Origin: Cheilinus undulatus
Taxonomy: Eukaryota; Chordata; Actinopteri; Labriformes; Labridae
NCBI RefSeq assembly: GCF_018320785.1
Contig: NC_054877.1
Span: 6,619,030-6,683,029, forward strand
Direction: 5' to 3'
Length of the DNA stretch: 64,000 bases
Shown here: one piece after another, positions 12,901 to 27,900 of the stretch
How the letters are laid out: each line of letters begins with the position of its first letter
Numbering within the stretch: position 1 is the stretch's first letter
Made by a program: the position numbers and the translations under genes
Notes under the pieces: generated by a model
Told to the model about the DNA's origin: nothing
The model's database searches: none
What the model saw: the letters and a program-made list of their open reading frames with translations, nothing else

Positions 12901-15900
12901 ATATTTAATTATGCTTTTTAGACAAGAAATTTAAGTCCTTTTGGACACACTTTAAGGTTTGAGGATGACCAAGCAAAAAACATTTGTCCTTAAAAAACAT
13001 TTTAAAGTTTAAAGAATAAGGATGAATAAAGACAAAGACCTCAACTGACATAGGTCTGTTGGTTTGGCCTCCACTAATTCTTTAGTATATATTGACAAAA
13101 ATTACAGTTGATATATACTGAAATACACAGGCAAAATATCTGATGTAAATATCAGCAGAAATTTTGATATCTGCTGATACCAATGCCAGACCGATAAGAA
13201 GCATCCCTAACTCTCATAATACCAAAGTTTCCTCTCATGTTTGTCCCACAGGTCACATCTTCTGCCTTTTAAATCAGCTGTTAGGTGTGTTTAAGGCCAG
13301 TATTAACATGACACAATAACAGATGAACATCAGCTACTGACATTGGTTCATGCTAGGGATGCACAAGTGCATCGGTTAAACATTGGTGCCAGCCAATGTC
13401 AGACCTGTTTGCAAACATCAGTCATCGGCAAAATCATGTGGGCCAAACAGAAATCAGCGATCGATGTCTATCTGCTGTGCCCAATCAATTTTATGCAGGT
13501 GTCTGGTATATCTAGCTCCTGAATCAAATCAGACATTTAATACAAGGCAGAAAAAGTGGCCTGTTGGACAAATGGATCCGTTTTCATGGGCAACTATGAG
13601 AGAAAATGTTGATATATTAGGAGTCTAATAACAAAAACTATATCAGCTAATTTGTTATTTAACATCTGTACCAGGCCTAATTTTCACAATTCGTGCATCT
13701 TTAGCTCATGCCCATATTAACTACTGATTACACCCTTACTTTGCATATGTATCATCTCTATTGTTCAGTACTATGCCTATGTACATAATGCTTTATTTCT
13801 TTGGTACTCTGTTTTGTTAGAGTAATTTTATTTAATTTCTTACCTTATTTATATACCCGTTATATTACTTTCTATGGCTATCTGTAATCCTGACATAATT
13901 CTTGTTTTCAAAATGGAGGCACATGTGAGCAAAGAGCACCCGGAGGAGAGAAATAGCAAACAATCACATGCCATGTCTGCTTGAAAGCATTTTTTCAGCT
14001 GATTGATGCAGCTGTAACCCACCAGTCTCTATTTCTATATCTGGTGGTTCAGAAATAAACTGTTCTTTTCAAACAGCACAACCAGCAGTGGCTTGTTGTC
14101 ATGTTTGCATGCATTCAGTTTTTTAAGGATGGACTTCAAAACTTATTCCCCTAGCCATAATATAATGCCAGTGCAGAAGAGCCACTCTAACAAACAGATT
14201 TCACTCATGAAGAAGTCTTTAGATTGTGGTTTATACTCAAGTTTAAGGATATTTATTTCAAAAACAGAATCAAAGCAGAGCAAAAGTAGATGGATATTAC
14301 CAAAAATACTACTATGGCTTAATATTTATCAGTTGAGGAATATGAGATGTTAAAATGAGCAAGTTAGGCCTGTTTCCAACATGATTCACTTTGCACAAAA
14401 ATAGCTTATGATTAAAGCAGAGATGGTGATTTTAACCCCCAGCGGACACAGGAGGAGTAAAGCTTCGTCTGTAAAGCTTACCAGCAGTGGGTGTGGGTGC
14501 AGGGACGACCCTCGCTGGGCGCTGGGCGCCGTACGGCTGTCCCCCAGCTGTGGAGGCCGAGAGAGAGCGCTTCAGTCCTCGACTCAACTTCCTGAATAGC
14601 GGGTGGGCATTGTCCAGCTCGTGTAGTGGTAGTGTCCGTGGTCTAAAGTGCCGCCATCGGCACGACTTTATATTCAACAGTATCTGACTGAGGTCCGTGG
14701 AAGAGGGGGAGGAAAGAGGGGAGGAGCTTTTGTCTGAGGTATTTGTTTCTGAGGTACTGGCAAACTTGTTGGTGGCCGGCGAGCGTAAAGTAGTTGTAGG
14801 GGGAGGAGGAGGAGGAGGAGAGGGCGGGAGAGGCAGGTCAAGCATTTCTTGATCCAGTCCGTGGAAAATGTTGTCATAGTCCGTGTACGCCCGGTCCAGC
14901 AACACCCTGAAAGAGGAAGAGGAGGTGAGGTGAGGTGCTTTGTTGGGCCAGGTCAATCATGATAACAGGATTAATCTGTCCGGCTTCTTTCTGAGGTTTA
15001 ATTAATAAAACCCACTGGATTCTAATGCTGCCATTACACATTTATGATCAAATACTGTTTTAAGATGAAGAGAAGTCAAAATATCTAGTGGGTAAGGTTT
15101 ACACATGGTAATAATAATAATAATAATATGTAATACTAATGGCAGAGGATAATAGCTGAAGAGTAACTTCTGTATTGGCAGACAATGGCTTAAAAAGTAA
15201 ATTATTAGTATTGTCTGAAAAAAGCTGATATAAAAACTGAAATCTTCAGTCATTTTCTAAAACAGAAAAAAAGAACTCAATATCAGAAAAACATTGCCAT
15301 TCCCTTGCTTCATGTTATAGGGGGAGCATTTCACTTCTGGAGTTTTAAGAGGAACGCTGTGAATTTGTAGGTAAAAATAAACTCTTAAAAATCTACAAAC
15401 CTGTAGTAAAATGCCACATTTTTTTGTGATTTGAAACACACTGCTGATAAGTATTATTTCTTAAATTTTCCACCTTTAATATGACCTCTAACTAAAACAG
15501 CTGAATTGAAAAAAACTAATTGAAAAAAACAAAAACAAAAAAAAAACGAACAGAAAACTAAAAACCTGGTTGCATAAATGTGCACATCCTTCCAAGCAAT
15601 TTTTATTTAATTTCAGCACCAAATCTTTCTGGGTAGGAGTCTATTAGTATTCCATCTCGATGAGGCAAAATTTGCCCACTCTTCCTTGCAAAAGTGCTCA
15701 AAACCTGTCTGATTATAGTGGAAATTTCCTGTGCACAGCGCTCTTACATCCCCCTCTAAGATTTCCAGCAGTATTCTGATCAGGTCTCTCTAATATTTTG
15801 GTGTGTAGCCTTTAAAAGCCACTGCTAACATCAGTATGTGCAAAAATGAGTTAGGGAATGTTGGCTTATCGGAGATCTGTTAAAATTGAGTATTGTGCTC

Positions 15901-18900
15901 CTTGACAAAGAAAATGTCTCTATACAGCTATTCTACAAAAACTTAAGTGCTGCAGAAGACTCATGCAATCTTATCACAATAAGCTTTTTAACTGGTAATA
16001 CAAAATGTCCCCAAAAAGGTGGTCTTTCATCTTTTGTCACAGTCCGTTTGGCAAAGACTCAACCCTGGGTTTGAAGAAATTTTAGAAATTAGAGACTAAT
16101 CAAATAGCTACCTTATCATTCCCAGCTAAGAGAGTCTAAAGTCATATAACATGTTTCCTAAAAAGAACAGCATTGCAAACTCCCTGCACAAGACTTGTAT
16201 TTAACCAGGGAACAGGATCAAACCAGGTCATTTGGCACAGACAAAAACCAAGGTATTAAAAACCCTGAAACTTCGCTTACCTGCCGCCTCGTCCCACTCG
16301 TCGTCGGGCCATGCCAAGGCAGCGCCGTGGCACAGTGAGCGTAGTGAGACTGTAGCGAAAGCGAGCTTCTGCCAAACCGTCCTCCCAGGGTCCACACCAC
16401 GGCCAGCTCCCCACACGATCCTGATGAGCCTGCACACAGATCATATTCTCAGTGTTATCCACTCTTAATTGTCAGGCTTTCATTTATGTATCAACTAAAT
16501 CTACAACTGAGTTTTTGTGACGGAATAAAACCCTCTTTTTGAAATAAGCCAAGTCATCAACAATATCTCAGCATTAGTGCACAACATTAAAAAAAAAAAC
16601 AAAAACAAACAAACAAAAAAAAAAACATGCAAAACAACCCTCTGCCTAATGCTTGATAACAGTGCAAACACTATGATCAGCTTCCCATTTCATCCATCCA
16701 GAAACATTTAAGGCAACTCAGTTGTTTGTTACCTTCTAAAGAGCTGTTTGAAACCTCTAAAATTATATCTTGGTAAAACAAAGCCCACAGTACTTACAGC
16801 GTAGTACTGGCAGCCTGCCTTCCTGCGAAAGGCATAAGCACCGTCTGGGTCGTTCTCCTCCTCTGCTTCTGATGAGCCTGAGTGCAGCTGTGGACACAGA
16901 GGTCAGAGGTCAGCTTAAGGGTCAGTAGAAAGGCAGAATTTTAACACTGTAGCTAGGAGTTCTGGCATAAATATGAGTCTGAACCACTCATCATGGTTCT
17001 GCAATTCTGAGTGGGTTTGTAAGGCCACAGGGCAGAGATAAGTGGCAGAGGTGGAGCTTCCAGCCTCATAGTTACAGAGTGGAGGAAGTTTAGTATGCTG
17101 CAGTGCACTGAGTTGGTAACAAAGACACTCAAAGTTTGTTTTTAAAATTCTTTTCTATGACTGGTGGCCTAAGCATGTCTTATTGTTTTGTAACAATCCA
17201 AATGTGATCTATTGTCAGTGTTTTCAACTACAAAAGAACATTTTGTTTTCCTCCAAATATCACGGTCAAATATCACTGTGATTATACTTTATAACCGAAA
17301 TTATGTCGTATTTTATTGCAAAAGTTCAACCAAGGTTTGAGGTTTGTATGAGGCGGTTGGATTCAAATAAAAGTATTGAAGTTTCTAGTGATTGGTGACT
17401 GTGAACACAGAAACCTACCAAAGGATGCACGGATACATGGAGCTTAATTTCAGCATCATTTTTACTTGAGAAATGTCTTAGGCAAAGATTCAAAGAAGTG
17501 ATTTATCATCTACACATGACAAATTTGACCAGATGGGCCCTCGTTCTTGCACTAAACAATACGCTTTTCTTAAAATCAATGAGCATTCTGTGTGAGAACT
17601 GTGTTTGTACCTGGGAGTAGGGCTCGTCATCCGAGCTGGGGAAGTCGTACTGGTTGAGGTCCTTGGCATTGAAGACCAAAGGACCCTGATGGTGGGGGCC
17701 TGACGACAGAGGCAAGACCTTCTGTTTCTTCTCGTATTTCCTCTTTGGACGAGGAACTTCTGCCTTCTCGGGCTAAAGGTGGAAGGAAAAGGTAAACGAA
17801 TGAGACTTCAGAGCCCAACATCAAAGACAGATGACTTATCTTGCGCAAAGCCTTATTAGAAAAGTGTGCATTAGTTGATGAAAACAAACAAATTTGTCAC
17901 TGCTGGGTAAATTAAACAACAAACTTCTATACAATTACATTACAGGTTTAAAAAGAAAAGCCTTTAAAGCCATAAACTCCTTGCCTTCTCATCCTCAAAC
18001 TCACAGTCTGAATGCTGTTTATAATCATCATCCTCACCTTGGACTTGTAGTCCTTGAGGTCCATGTGGTCCTGGTGTCGGTACTGGTTGGTGAGAGGGAC
18101 CAGAGGAATGATCTGCGGCCGCACCAGCGCCCGCTCAGCCAACACCTCGGCCATAACCTCACCACCAAAGTCTGACATAACGTTTCTGGAAGACAAAATT
18201 GTGAAAATTAGCTAAATCTGACAGCATCTCATCAAGCAAACTCTCTTTCACCTCCAAACAAAATCAAAGCAGATTCAAAATGTTGACAAATTAGAACCTT
18301 ACCCATTAAAAAGATAGCTTCAGCTGATCTTTCATCTCAGTTCTAAACCCTGAGCAAACTCCTTCACCTTTCCTTTACAAAATCATCCTACTAGACTTCG
18401 GTCTGACTGCTCTCTGTGTATCCTGATTCAGCACGTGTGTGAAGAACCACAGACAGGCTCACCTCTTCTCAAACACCTCCAGTGTGAGGTGCAGCAGCTC
18501 TCTCTTGCTCTTCTCCCTCCTCTTGACCATTTCCAGGATTGTGACGGCTCGGCTTAGATCCCTGCGCAACTTCAGCATCTTCTCATAGGATGCTTCGTCA
18601 TTCTTACGGTTCTGGGAAGTGAAGAAACAAAGAATTGTATACAAATGAGCACAACATCAATGGTTATCATCACTCAAAATGCTTCTTATCTACTGGATAA
18701 CTTGTAAGGAATTTTGCATGTTTGAATGGGCAACTAAAATTAAATTTTGCATTTATAAGATCTTTATCAAAAATTAAAATTGTTTATTTAATGGCTGCAA
18801 ACACCGTTATTGAGAGCAGGTTAACAAGTTCAAACTCAATTCTTGTGATGACCACTTGGTGGCTGTACATCCTTTATTAAAGGTTTGGAGGAAACGTCAA

Positions 18901-21900
18901 AGTACCATTTACTTGAAAAAGTGCATTTTCTCTCTCACTAAACTGTCCATAGAGGACTCTCTGATGGGAGTTTTTAGCTGAGTTATCCTTAGTTTTGTTT
19001 AAACCATGTTAACTCTGCTTTATCTTGAAGCTTCATTAGGTGCATAAGCACAGAAGAATCTAATCATCACCAGTCTCTGTCTAAATGAACCATAAGATCA
19101 TGAATCATCTCACCTCCACTAACATCTTACAAAGAAGCTCTGCTTGCCAGCAGATGAATACACAACTATTTAAAAGCTCATTAAATCGTAACAATTTGCC
19201 CTTTTATTCCTTCTGCTAGAACAAGCAGCATGAAATAAAGCAGTGCTGGAAAACAAAACATGAGGTGAAGTAAAATGCTGCTTATAAAACATGGTTTCTG
19301 TGTTAAGGTCAGATGTTATAACTCCATTTCATCTGAGATCAAGCTTCACAAAAGATGCAGACACAATGAAATGTAACTGAAATTGACTGTGTGAAAAGAG
19401 CAGGGTGTGAGCAAGCTTTATTTTTTCTCTTTAGTTTTATATCTACTGATTAAGGCTACTCGCAGTGTTTCAGCTTAAAAAAAAAAAAGAATATGCACTA
19501 GAGAGACATTCATTAGTACATCACTCCTGTAAAGGTACTGCTTGAGGTGCAACATCTAGTTAAAAATAGGCTGTCTGATAATATGACTAACCTTCCTGGT
19601 TTGCATCTTCTCTGTCCGCCGTCGGAAGGCCACATACGGGTCACTGGTGCTAGAGCCGTCCCGTTTCTCCTGCTTCACATTAGGGATGAGAGCGTTGGCT
19701 TTGCTGTTTTTCCTCTTGCGGCTCCAGTAGTCAAAGACCTCCTTGATGAGCTCGTCGTCCTCTTTCAGCAGCAGTTTTGCCTCCGGAAGGCTTACGAGCT
19801 ACAACACACAGACTATCTGAGTTACTATCTGAAGAGCGAGATGCATAACAAATGTTCTGCCTTTATATTAAACTAATCAATCATCTCTGTAAGGTATTTA
19901 ACAGGTCTTCTATTACACACCTGCTGTCCACTGCCTTTCTCCAGACGGTCGATCATCTCCTCAAACTGCAGGAAGCTGATCTCCATCTTCTTTTTCAGCT
20001 TGATGACAAACGCTTCGTCGTCCGAGTCCAGGTCATAGTCTGGCTGCTCTGTGTCCAAGCTGAAAGCTGCAGGAAGATCCAGAAAAGAAACATTAAGCAC
20101 TGATGGATGGGTCAATGCCGAGCAACATTATAGATTTGTGTTTAATAAGAAAAAGTTGAAGAAAACTTTGATCAGAATCAGATTGATAATCGTCATTTGT
20201 TTTTAGCAGTCTGTGGATTGATTTTAATCAAGTAAAACTGAATTGCCATCTTTTAAAGCCTTGTTTATATCAGTCTTGTATGTCTTCAGATAATTCTTCA
20301 GCCTAACAGCTCCTCCTGTTTCCCTCTGTGTTGATAATCATTAGAGTTTAAAATGATCAGTTCATCCACAGGGATCGAAACAGGGAAAAGTGCAAGTTTA
20401 TGGAGGCTAATGTTAATTTTTGCTTTGTAATTAGAAGTTAAGACAAAATAAAACTACATTCACGTGTTGGTATCACGCAAACTTCAAAGTGACCAGGCTA
20501 GCATGACCTCTCTCCTCTAGCTCCACAGCAAACTGACCGCTCAAAGTCAAACTCAGCTAATTGGTCTGAAAATGAGTGAAGGCACCACATGCAGCATTAT
20601 TTCACAGTAACAAGCTAGCCTCCAGCCAAGTTCACTTAACTTCAACACTCAACAACCTCTCTGAAAACCATCAGCAGACTTTCTACAAAGAAAAACTTTT
20701 GTTGTATTCTTGAGAGTGAATCAACAGTGACTCACTTTTATACTTTGAATTACTGACGACATCAAGGTATCATTTTCATCTACAGCTGCTAATGAATCAA
20801 GTTGAACTCTCCATAAACTTTACTGACAGGCTCTGTGTCACACCTATAAAGGGCAATAAAATAGTCATGGGCACTCCAGGAGTCTTGGTATAAAATGTTT
20901 TAAAAGAAGTGACACTTTTGTTCAGAGTTTTAAGCATCAGTTTAGGTTTACTGGTAGGATCATAACCATTGTACAAAGACATAAACAGTACATCTTCTAC
21001 CAGAGCTACAGTGCCAAAACAGAGGCAAGGTCTTCTTCCACATAGCAAGCAGCATTTAGAATTCATTATTCAGTGATTAGTGTTTATAAAGAAAAAGCTG
21101 CAAGCACTTCAGGCTTGAATAACAAAAACAAAACTAAACAAAAGAAATGTCTCACACTAGAGATGCCCCAAAAGAGCGTCTGGTTCAATTAATCAGTTGA
21201 GAAGAAAACCAAACTTTTTTGTTTTGCCTTGTACGCAGAGCAACACAGGAGAGAAAACATTGCAGGCTGTATGCTTAACAATCCAAGTCCCAAAGTGACT
21301 CTTGAAGGGTCATCTTTTAAGATGGTTTAAGCTCATTTTTTGTACAAATGCATCAGGTACAGGTGGCTGCCAAGGGAGCCACACACTCAAGGAGGCCCAG
21401 TGTGAGCCTTGAACATGTCAAAGAAGTCCCAAACATAAAACTACCGGACTTGTGCTTCTTTTTCAGCTCTGGTTAGCCCAGCTTCTCTCTGTGTTGGAGA
21501 CACTGCTTTTTTTTTTTCAACAATAAGGCCCAATCCCATTTCTCCCCTTAACCCTCAATCTTAACCCTCAGTCTCAAAATGTGCGATGGCTGTCCCAATA
21601 CTCCTGAGAGTTGAGCTTAAGGGGTGAGACTGAGGGCGTTATCTTGCTCAATTTTGAGCTGTTCCTGGACCTCACTTGGTTTTAAGGGTTATCACTCAAA
21701 GAAAGATGGCGGCAAATGCAGGGAAGAAATCGAGCTATAAATGTAAATTTCTGTGTTAACAGATCTAAAAATTACAAAAACCACTCCAATATCTTAGTTT
21801 AATGATATTTTATGGATTATTTGCCTTTTTGTAGCGTAACATTTACTTTCATTTTTACAATCTTAAGCCGGTAACTGGTAACTGTGCTGTCGCGGACAAG

Positions 21901-24900
21901 CCTACGAGGGTGTCCGGAATTTCAATGCCCTGTCTGGGGCAAGCCGGGCGCTTATTTGTCGTCCTTTGGATAACATAACACAGAGTATTTTCCATTGCTC
22001 TCTTTCTCTGCATATCAGTCCAGTGTTTGTATGTTAAATATGATCCTGGTAATGTATATACAGTGTTGACCAAACATAAACTTTACCTGGCAGTCACACA
22101 TTAGTAATATATTTTTCGAGATCGGTGCCATCCGTGATCAATACAGTGCATGCGTCTGCTCTCCCTCTCTCTCCCTCTACTAGCTGCACAGAAACTTTCA
22201 TCACATCTGTCCAGTAAATTCACCTGTTATTCTGCAAACTCTCTTGTCAAACATCAACTTCTATCATTGTTTAATTTGTGAATTTATGATGAAAATCTGT
22301 GAAGTTCCTGCGCTGGTTCTGATCAGGAATTAACTGACGTGTCAAACTTCCTCGCACAGATCAGCTGTTTTAAAAATCAGATCGCAGGTGAAAATAAATA
22401 AAGACAATGTATATTTAAAGGTGCTTTAACAAAAGATGACAACACTGAAGCAGAAACATAAAGAGGAAAGTAAAGAAGCTGCAGGTGTGTGAGGGAAGGG
22501 GAGATGTGCAGGTGTGTGCGTGAGGGGATGTAAGGGGGGTAAGAGCAGCTGCTTTATATTTATTTTTTATTTTGAGGAGAAGACCTCAATAGAGAGCTAA
22601 TAAAATGGGATTAATGTTATGATGTAAATAATTAACCCATAGTGACCACTTTTTTAGACGGATGGAAATTATAAATATCCTTATTATTGCAACAAGGAAT
22701 ATGACGATTAAAATCAATGATCATTTATCTAACCAAGAACTAATAACTCGGGCTAAATTGCAAAGACTTTCTATTTCTCATTATTGTAGTAATATATCCT
22801 TTAGTTATTTTAAGATACTTTTGAGTGTTGTTCAGTGAGTATGTTTGGGCGATAGCGAGGGGCCTCATATCAGAGTCTGCTTAGGGCCTTTGGCGGTCCT
22901 GGGTCAAATTGTCCTCAATGAGTCGAGTATCTCAGAATCACTGTATCATGATACCATCAGTATCATGGACAAAATTGTATAGTAGCGGGGAATACACTAG
23001 AGTCCTATTTGTTTTGATTATTCTTGCTTCACTAAGGGCTGCAAAGTGTCCTCCTTTTTGGTGCTGTGGAAATGGCCACCCTAGTTACAACTGGTGTTTG
23101 GCGTTAGCTAATGGCCGTGTTATACGGTGACTTTCAGCTGAACTTGTCTGTGGTTGTGGTGTTTAGATGTGTTATTTGGTTGAATATTAACATGTTCTCG
23201 TTCTTCTTTTTCCTTTGAATAGACAGACTACACTGTTTTGGCACATTACTGCCCTCTACAGTCTGTAATCATAACTGCTATTAAGGGGTGTCCAATTTCT
23301 AAGTCATGAGATGGCCCTTACACTTGGTCTCGTGGGGTGAGTTAAGACTGAGGGTTGAGCTTGAGGGTTAAGGGGAGAAATGGGATTGGGCCTAAAACTG
23401 CTGCTTGGTTACGGCAGGGAAATTATTGGATATCATTATGAATTAAAAAAAAACAGCTAAGAAAAAAAAAAGGCCATAAAATCACTGCAAACACTGAAAC
23501 ATTCAACACATGACAAAACCTGTAGAAAAAATTAGCCTCACATGGCATGTGGCACAGTGATTGTTTAACCATGAATATCCTGTTTCCATGACTGTGGGAA
23601 GCCAAAACTTTGATGACACTGACACATGTTGAATGAAGTATAGTTGTATATCAATATTGGCAAATCTAATATCAGCAATACTCCAATATATGAGGACTTC
23701 AATGCCATCACATACGCCTTGGTTTGCATGGCTCTTCACCTATGCAAAGGCTGATGTATGTAACTGTACGTCTACCTTAAATAAATCAACTATGGGTGCA
23801 AATAATAAAAATACAGATTATTCAAATCTATTTCCTGACATCTGAAAATTAAACTTTCTTATTTATATCTCTGACACCTGAAAAAGTACAAAGAATCCCC
23901 CTGCCATCTGCTGCAACTATTTTAACAGCCATACTTTTCATCTACTCTAATGATTCCTCTCTTTTCTTCTCTTCGCAATAAATTCAACTGCTGCACAGTA
24001 TCTATAAGCTCAAGCTCCAACATTACAACATTATATCTGCAGTTTCTATCGCTGTGGCTCCCTGTACACAATGAATGTGCTGCATTCATCTTACAAGCTT
24101 AGAAATCACACTGCCTACCAGTGTTAAACTGGAGAATTGCATGGTTACACCGGCACCAACAACTAACTATGTAAAGCTCACTGTGGCATAGATTCTGATT
24201 CTGAATCTGAAGTAACCAGGCTTCAAGAAGTTCAATTCAGTAGGATATAGTGCTATTGTTATTTCAGGTAATTCCTGTGCAGCCTGCACAATAAACACTG
24301 GTTATTATTATTATTTTGAGAAAAAATAAAACAGACACTGGGTTCAACTGTGTGCAGATACAAAACTACAACCAACAAAAACAGCACCGAGGTAAATGGA
24401 AGCCATGATGCAGAGCACCATGATGAGAGATTTCACAACTGGAGAAGTTAAAATAAAAGCAAACAGTGGCAAACGATGTGCAAGAAGTCTCTCAATCCCA
24501 GAAAAAGGCTGAAATGAACCAAATTCATATTCTCTTACTTCACAAAACCCTTTTTCAGTTGTCGTCTGCAAAGGATCATTAAGCTACAAAAGCCCAAAAG
24601 AACCACAGTGAACAAGAATAAATGAATACATTGATGATACATCATGTGTTCGCCCCCTAGGTAAGAGACATTTGATGATTATCAAGCATAATTACAACAC
24701 ATTTAGCCTCCAAAACATCCGGAATAACAGACGGTACTGAGGGAAGAAACATACAGAGTAAAATAAATGTTTGTTTTTTGTTGCATTGCGGCTAAAATCA
24801 AACACAAAATTGAAATTTGTTTGAGAAATGCTAATGGAGCCTACAGCTAAATAATACACGAGCCATATTCCTGCCCGTCAACGATACATCATTAGAATTT

Positions 24901-27900
24901 TAGATGAAGCATAAAATGAGGCTTGTGCCCTTTCCTTGTAGTCTAATGTGGCCTTTATCTAAAAAAGGAGAAATATAACAGAACACATCCAGTTTGTTGT
25001 AGAGAAGGGTTTTCATAATAACTGAATTTTACACTTTCATTTGATACAAATAAAAACAAACAATATTGACGATGTCAGAATCAAAGTCAATGAATGTTGA
25101 TTTCATGCCATCTTAGGTGGTTTCCTTTCTCTACTAAACATTTCATGTGAAAAACAGTCATCTTTTGGGGTGTATGGCCTTTTCTATCACTAATTAAAAT
25201 AAAGGAGACTACATCATTTGAAAATGTGTGTTATCAGAAGTATTCACATGAAGACCTTAGTTTAGTCTTGCCTCAGTGTCTTCTGAAACAGTCAAAATAT
25301 TTCAAATCAACACATTTCCTTTCTTGTTTTAGGCTCCAGGCTCACAGTTAATTGTGTTTTTGCTTTTAATTCATATTTAATTAAAGCAAAGCTGCTTTCA
25401 TATTGAGCTGCCTTCAAGAAAACTGGGTAAGACAGATTAGATATGATTATTGAATGGACTAAAGCTGCAAATTCAACTTCTGCAAGCAATTATAAATGAT
25501 TCTGACAAGCTCTCAGAATTTAAATCATTCTTTCTGTTATGTGTACTGTCAAATGAACATGCTGCATAGACAGCTTCACTGACATTTTAAAGATTTTTGA
25601 TGCAAATGACTTTTCAGACCTTAAATAAACAACTCATATTCCTTCAAGCTTCAGACTGGTTAAACCTCTAATAAAACCTGAAATCAGACCTCCATACCCT
25701 GAAAGGACCAAACATTTATCATTCAATTTTAAAATCTGAGCAGTGTCCAGGTTTAGAGCTCAGTAGATTGCTTCCCATCGAGAAACAATCACGGCAACTG
25801 CTTGTGACAGACGTGGCCACCAAACCGAGCGATCTAGAGAACTCATTTTCCTTTTTATATCATTACTGAATGAGGCAATCTCACAAACTCATTTACTTTG
25901 ACAAACATATGACAAGCCAGTAAAAGCTCATAGAATACATGCCTGATGCTATTAAATGGACAAATAGCTGTAAGAAACAACAGACCCTCTTCACTACCCA
26001 TGGGTGAGTTATGAATCATAACTGGACCAAACATTTCATAAGCCAAGAACAGCTTACACCTTAAAATAAATACTTCCATTTATAAGCCTGAGTTGACTTT
26101 CATTTTATGAATCAAACTATTACTGGGTAGTGCTACTGTACAAACATAAATGCAGGAGAAAAAGCAGAGCAGGCTGTAAAATGTATCAAAACGGCCCTTC
26201 AGTGTTGACATTCATGCAGTTATACAAACACCCAAATTACCCTCAGAGGTGTCCTCCTCACCAAATCAAACACACCTGTCACTAACCAGCCAAACACTGA
26301 AAAGAGCATTACTGACATAAATCATCTCCCACATACTGTCTTTGTGCTGACACAGGCCACAAAAAGGAGCAGCAGGCTGGGAGAACAAGTTTACCACAGG
26401 TGATTAGCATGTTCATCCTTTCTACAGAAAAAAGATGCTGACACAGACAATATAACATTTAAAATCTGTAATGTCAAGAGCTGTGAACCAAGCAGCTAAT
26501 AACCTAACAAACCAATCGTCTACTACACTTCTAGATAAAATATAAAGTTTTAAAATAAAGCTGAAGTTAGGGACGTTCCAAACAATTCAAGACAAAGTAT
26601 ACTGCAGTGCTTCTCAAGCTTGTTTCTCAGAAAAGATCAGCATTCCCAACACCCACAAGAAAAAAAGAAATACTTCTGTAAAATGTTAACAGTTGTGACT
26701 GTTTCCATTAATAAGGCACCTAACAGAAAAGGCGTACACAATCTTGCTCTTAAAAGAGCTGACTAGCTGGTGTGTTATCATGGTTTTGGCTAATGTGTGA
26801 AAATCTAAACTGGATTATCTCAGAGCAGAAAGAGCCTTGCGAGCCTCTAAGGGGTCCTAAACCCCAGGCAAATTTAATTCCAGACAATTTTACTAGTCAA
26901 AACTGAGCACAATCTATTTAAAATAAGAGTAAAGCTATTCTTGTGCAGTTGAGATGAGTCATGTCTCATTTTAAAGTGAAAAGCTCCTGCATGTAAATTA
27001 GTTTGGATAGTGTGGCTAATGTTAGTGTTGGCACATTCAACCTTGAGCCCTCCTTGCAGGTTAACTTTGACATGACTCTGCTCAATGTGGTTAGCACTTC
27101 TCCAGCTGGTAGGCCAGTTTGATCAGGCACAACCTGCAAACAACTTTGTCACCATTTTCTAGATCTAGAAAACACTTCTATAAAGATGCAATCCATCGAC
27201 TAGGGATGAACAAACTGGGAAATTACTTTGATTTTGGTTGGCCAATATTGCGATTTGATATGCGATTATTCCTTAAGTTCCTCAATCTCCGTATTTTCCA
27301 ACAAACACAAGCAATAAATCACTCTATATTACAACCGACACAATATTAGATTAAACAAGGGCTGACCAAATTTGAAAAAATATCAAACTGTGATGATTTT
27401 TACTTTTATTGCAAATTGGATATGAATTGTATTAAAGGGAGTGATCAAAGTAGGGTTTTTTGAAGACTATTTAAAAGTACATCACTTGCTGAAAAATTTC
27501 CACAAACAATGGAATAGCAGTTTGCTGAAAATGTTGAATGCTCTGATCCATCGCTAAGGGAAAACATGAGACTCATGCAGGCTGACATAGATAAACTAAT
27601 AGGCAATATTTCATATCAAATTACTCAAGCCAACTGAACAGACAAAATTCTGAGTTACAGACAGATAGCCTGCAAAAATGTAATAATGCATCATCAGTAA
27701 AATATCACTTCAGTCACAACAGCTCAGTTTAAAACTTTTTAAAATCTTTTTAAAGATTTTGGCCTCTTCTATGTCTTTATTAGAGAGACAGAAAAGTGGA
27801 TAGGGTTGGAACCTAAAGACAAAGAGAGAATGGGAAATGGCATACTAAAAACTAGAGGCCTGACTAGAGCCTGGGCGGCTCACCCTGAGGACATCATCCA

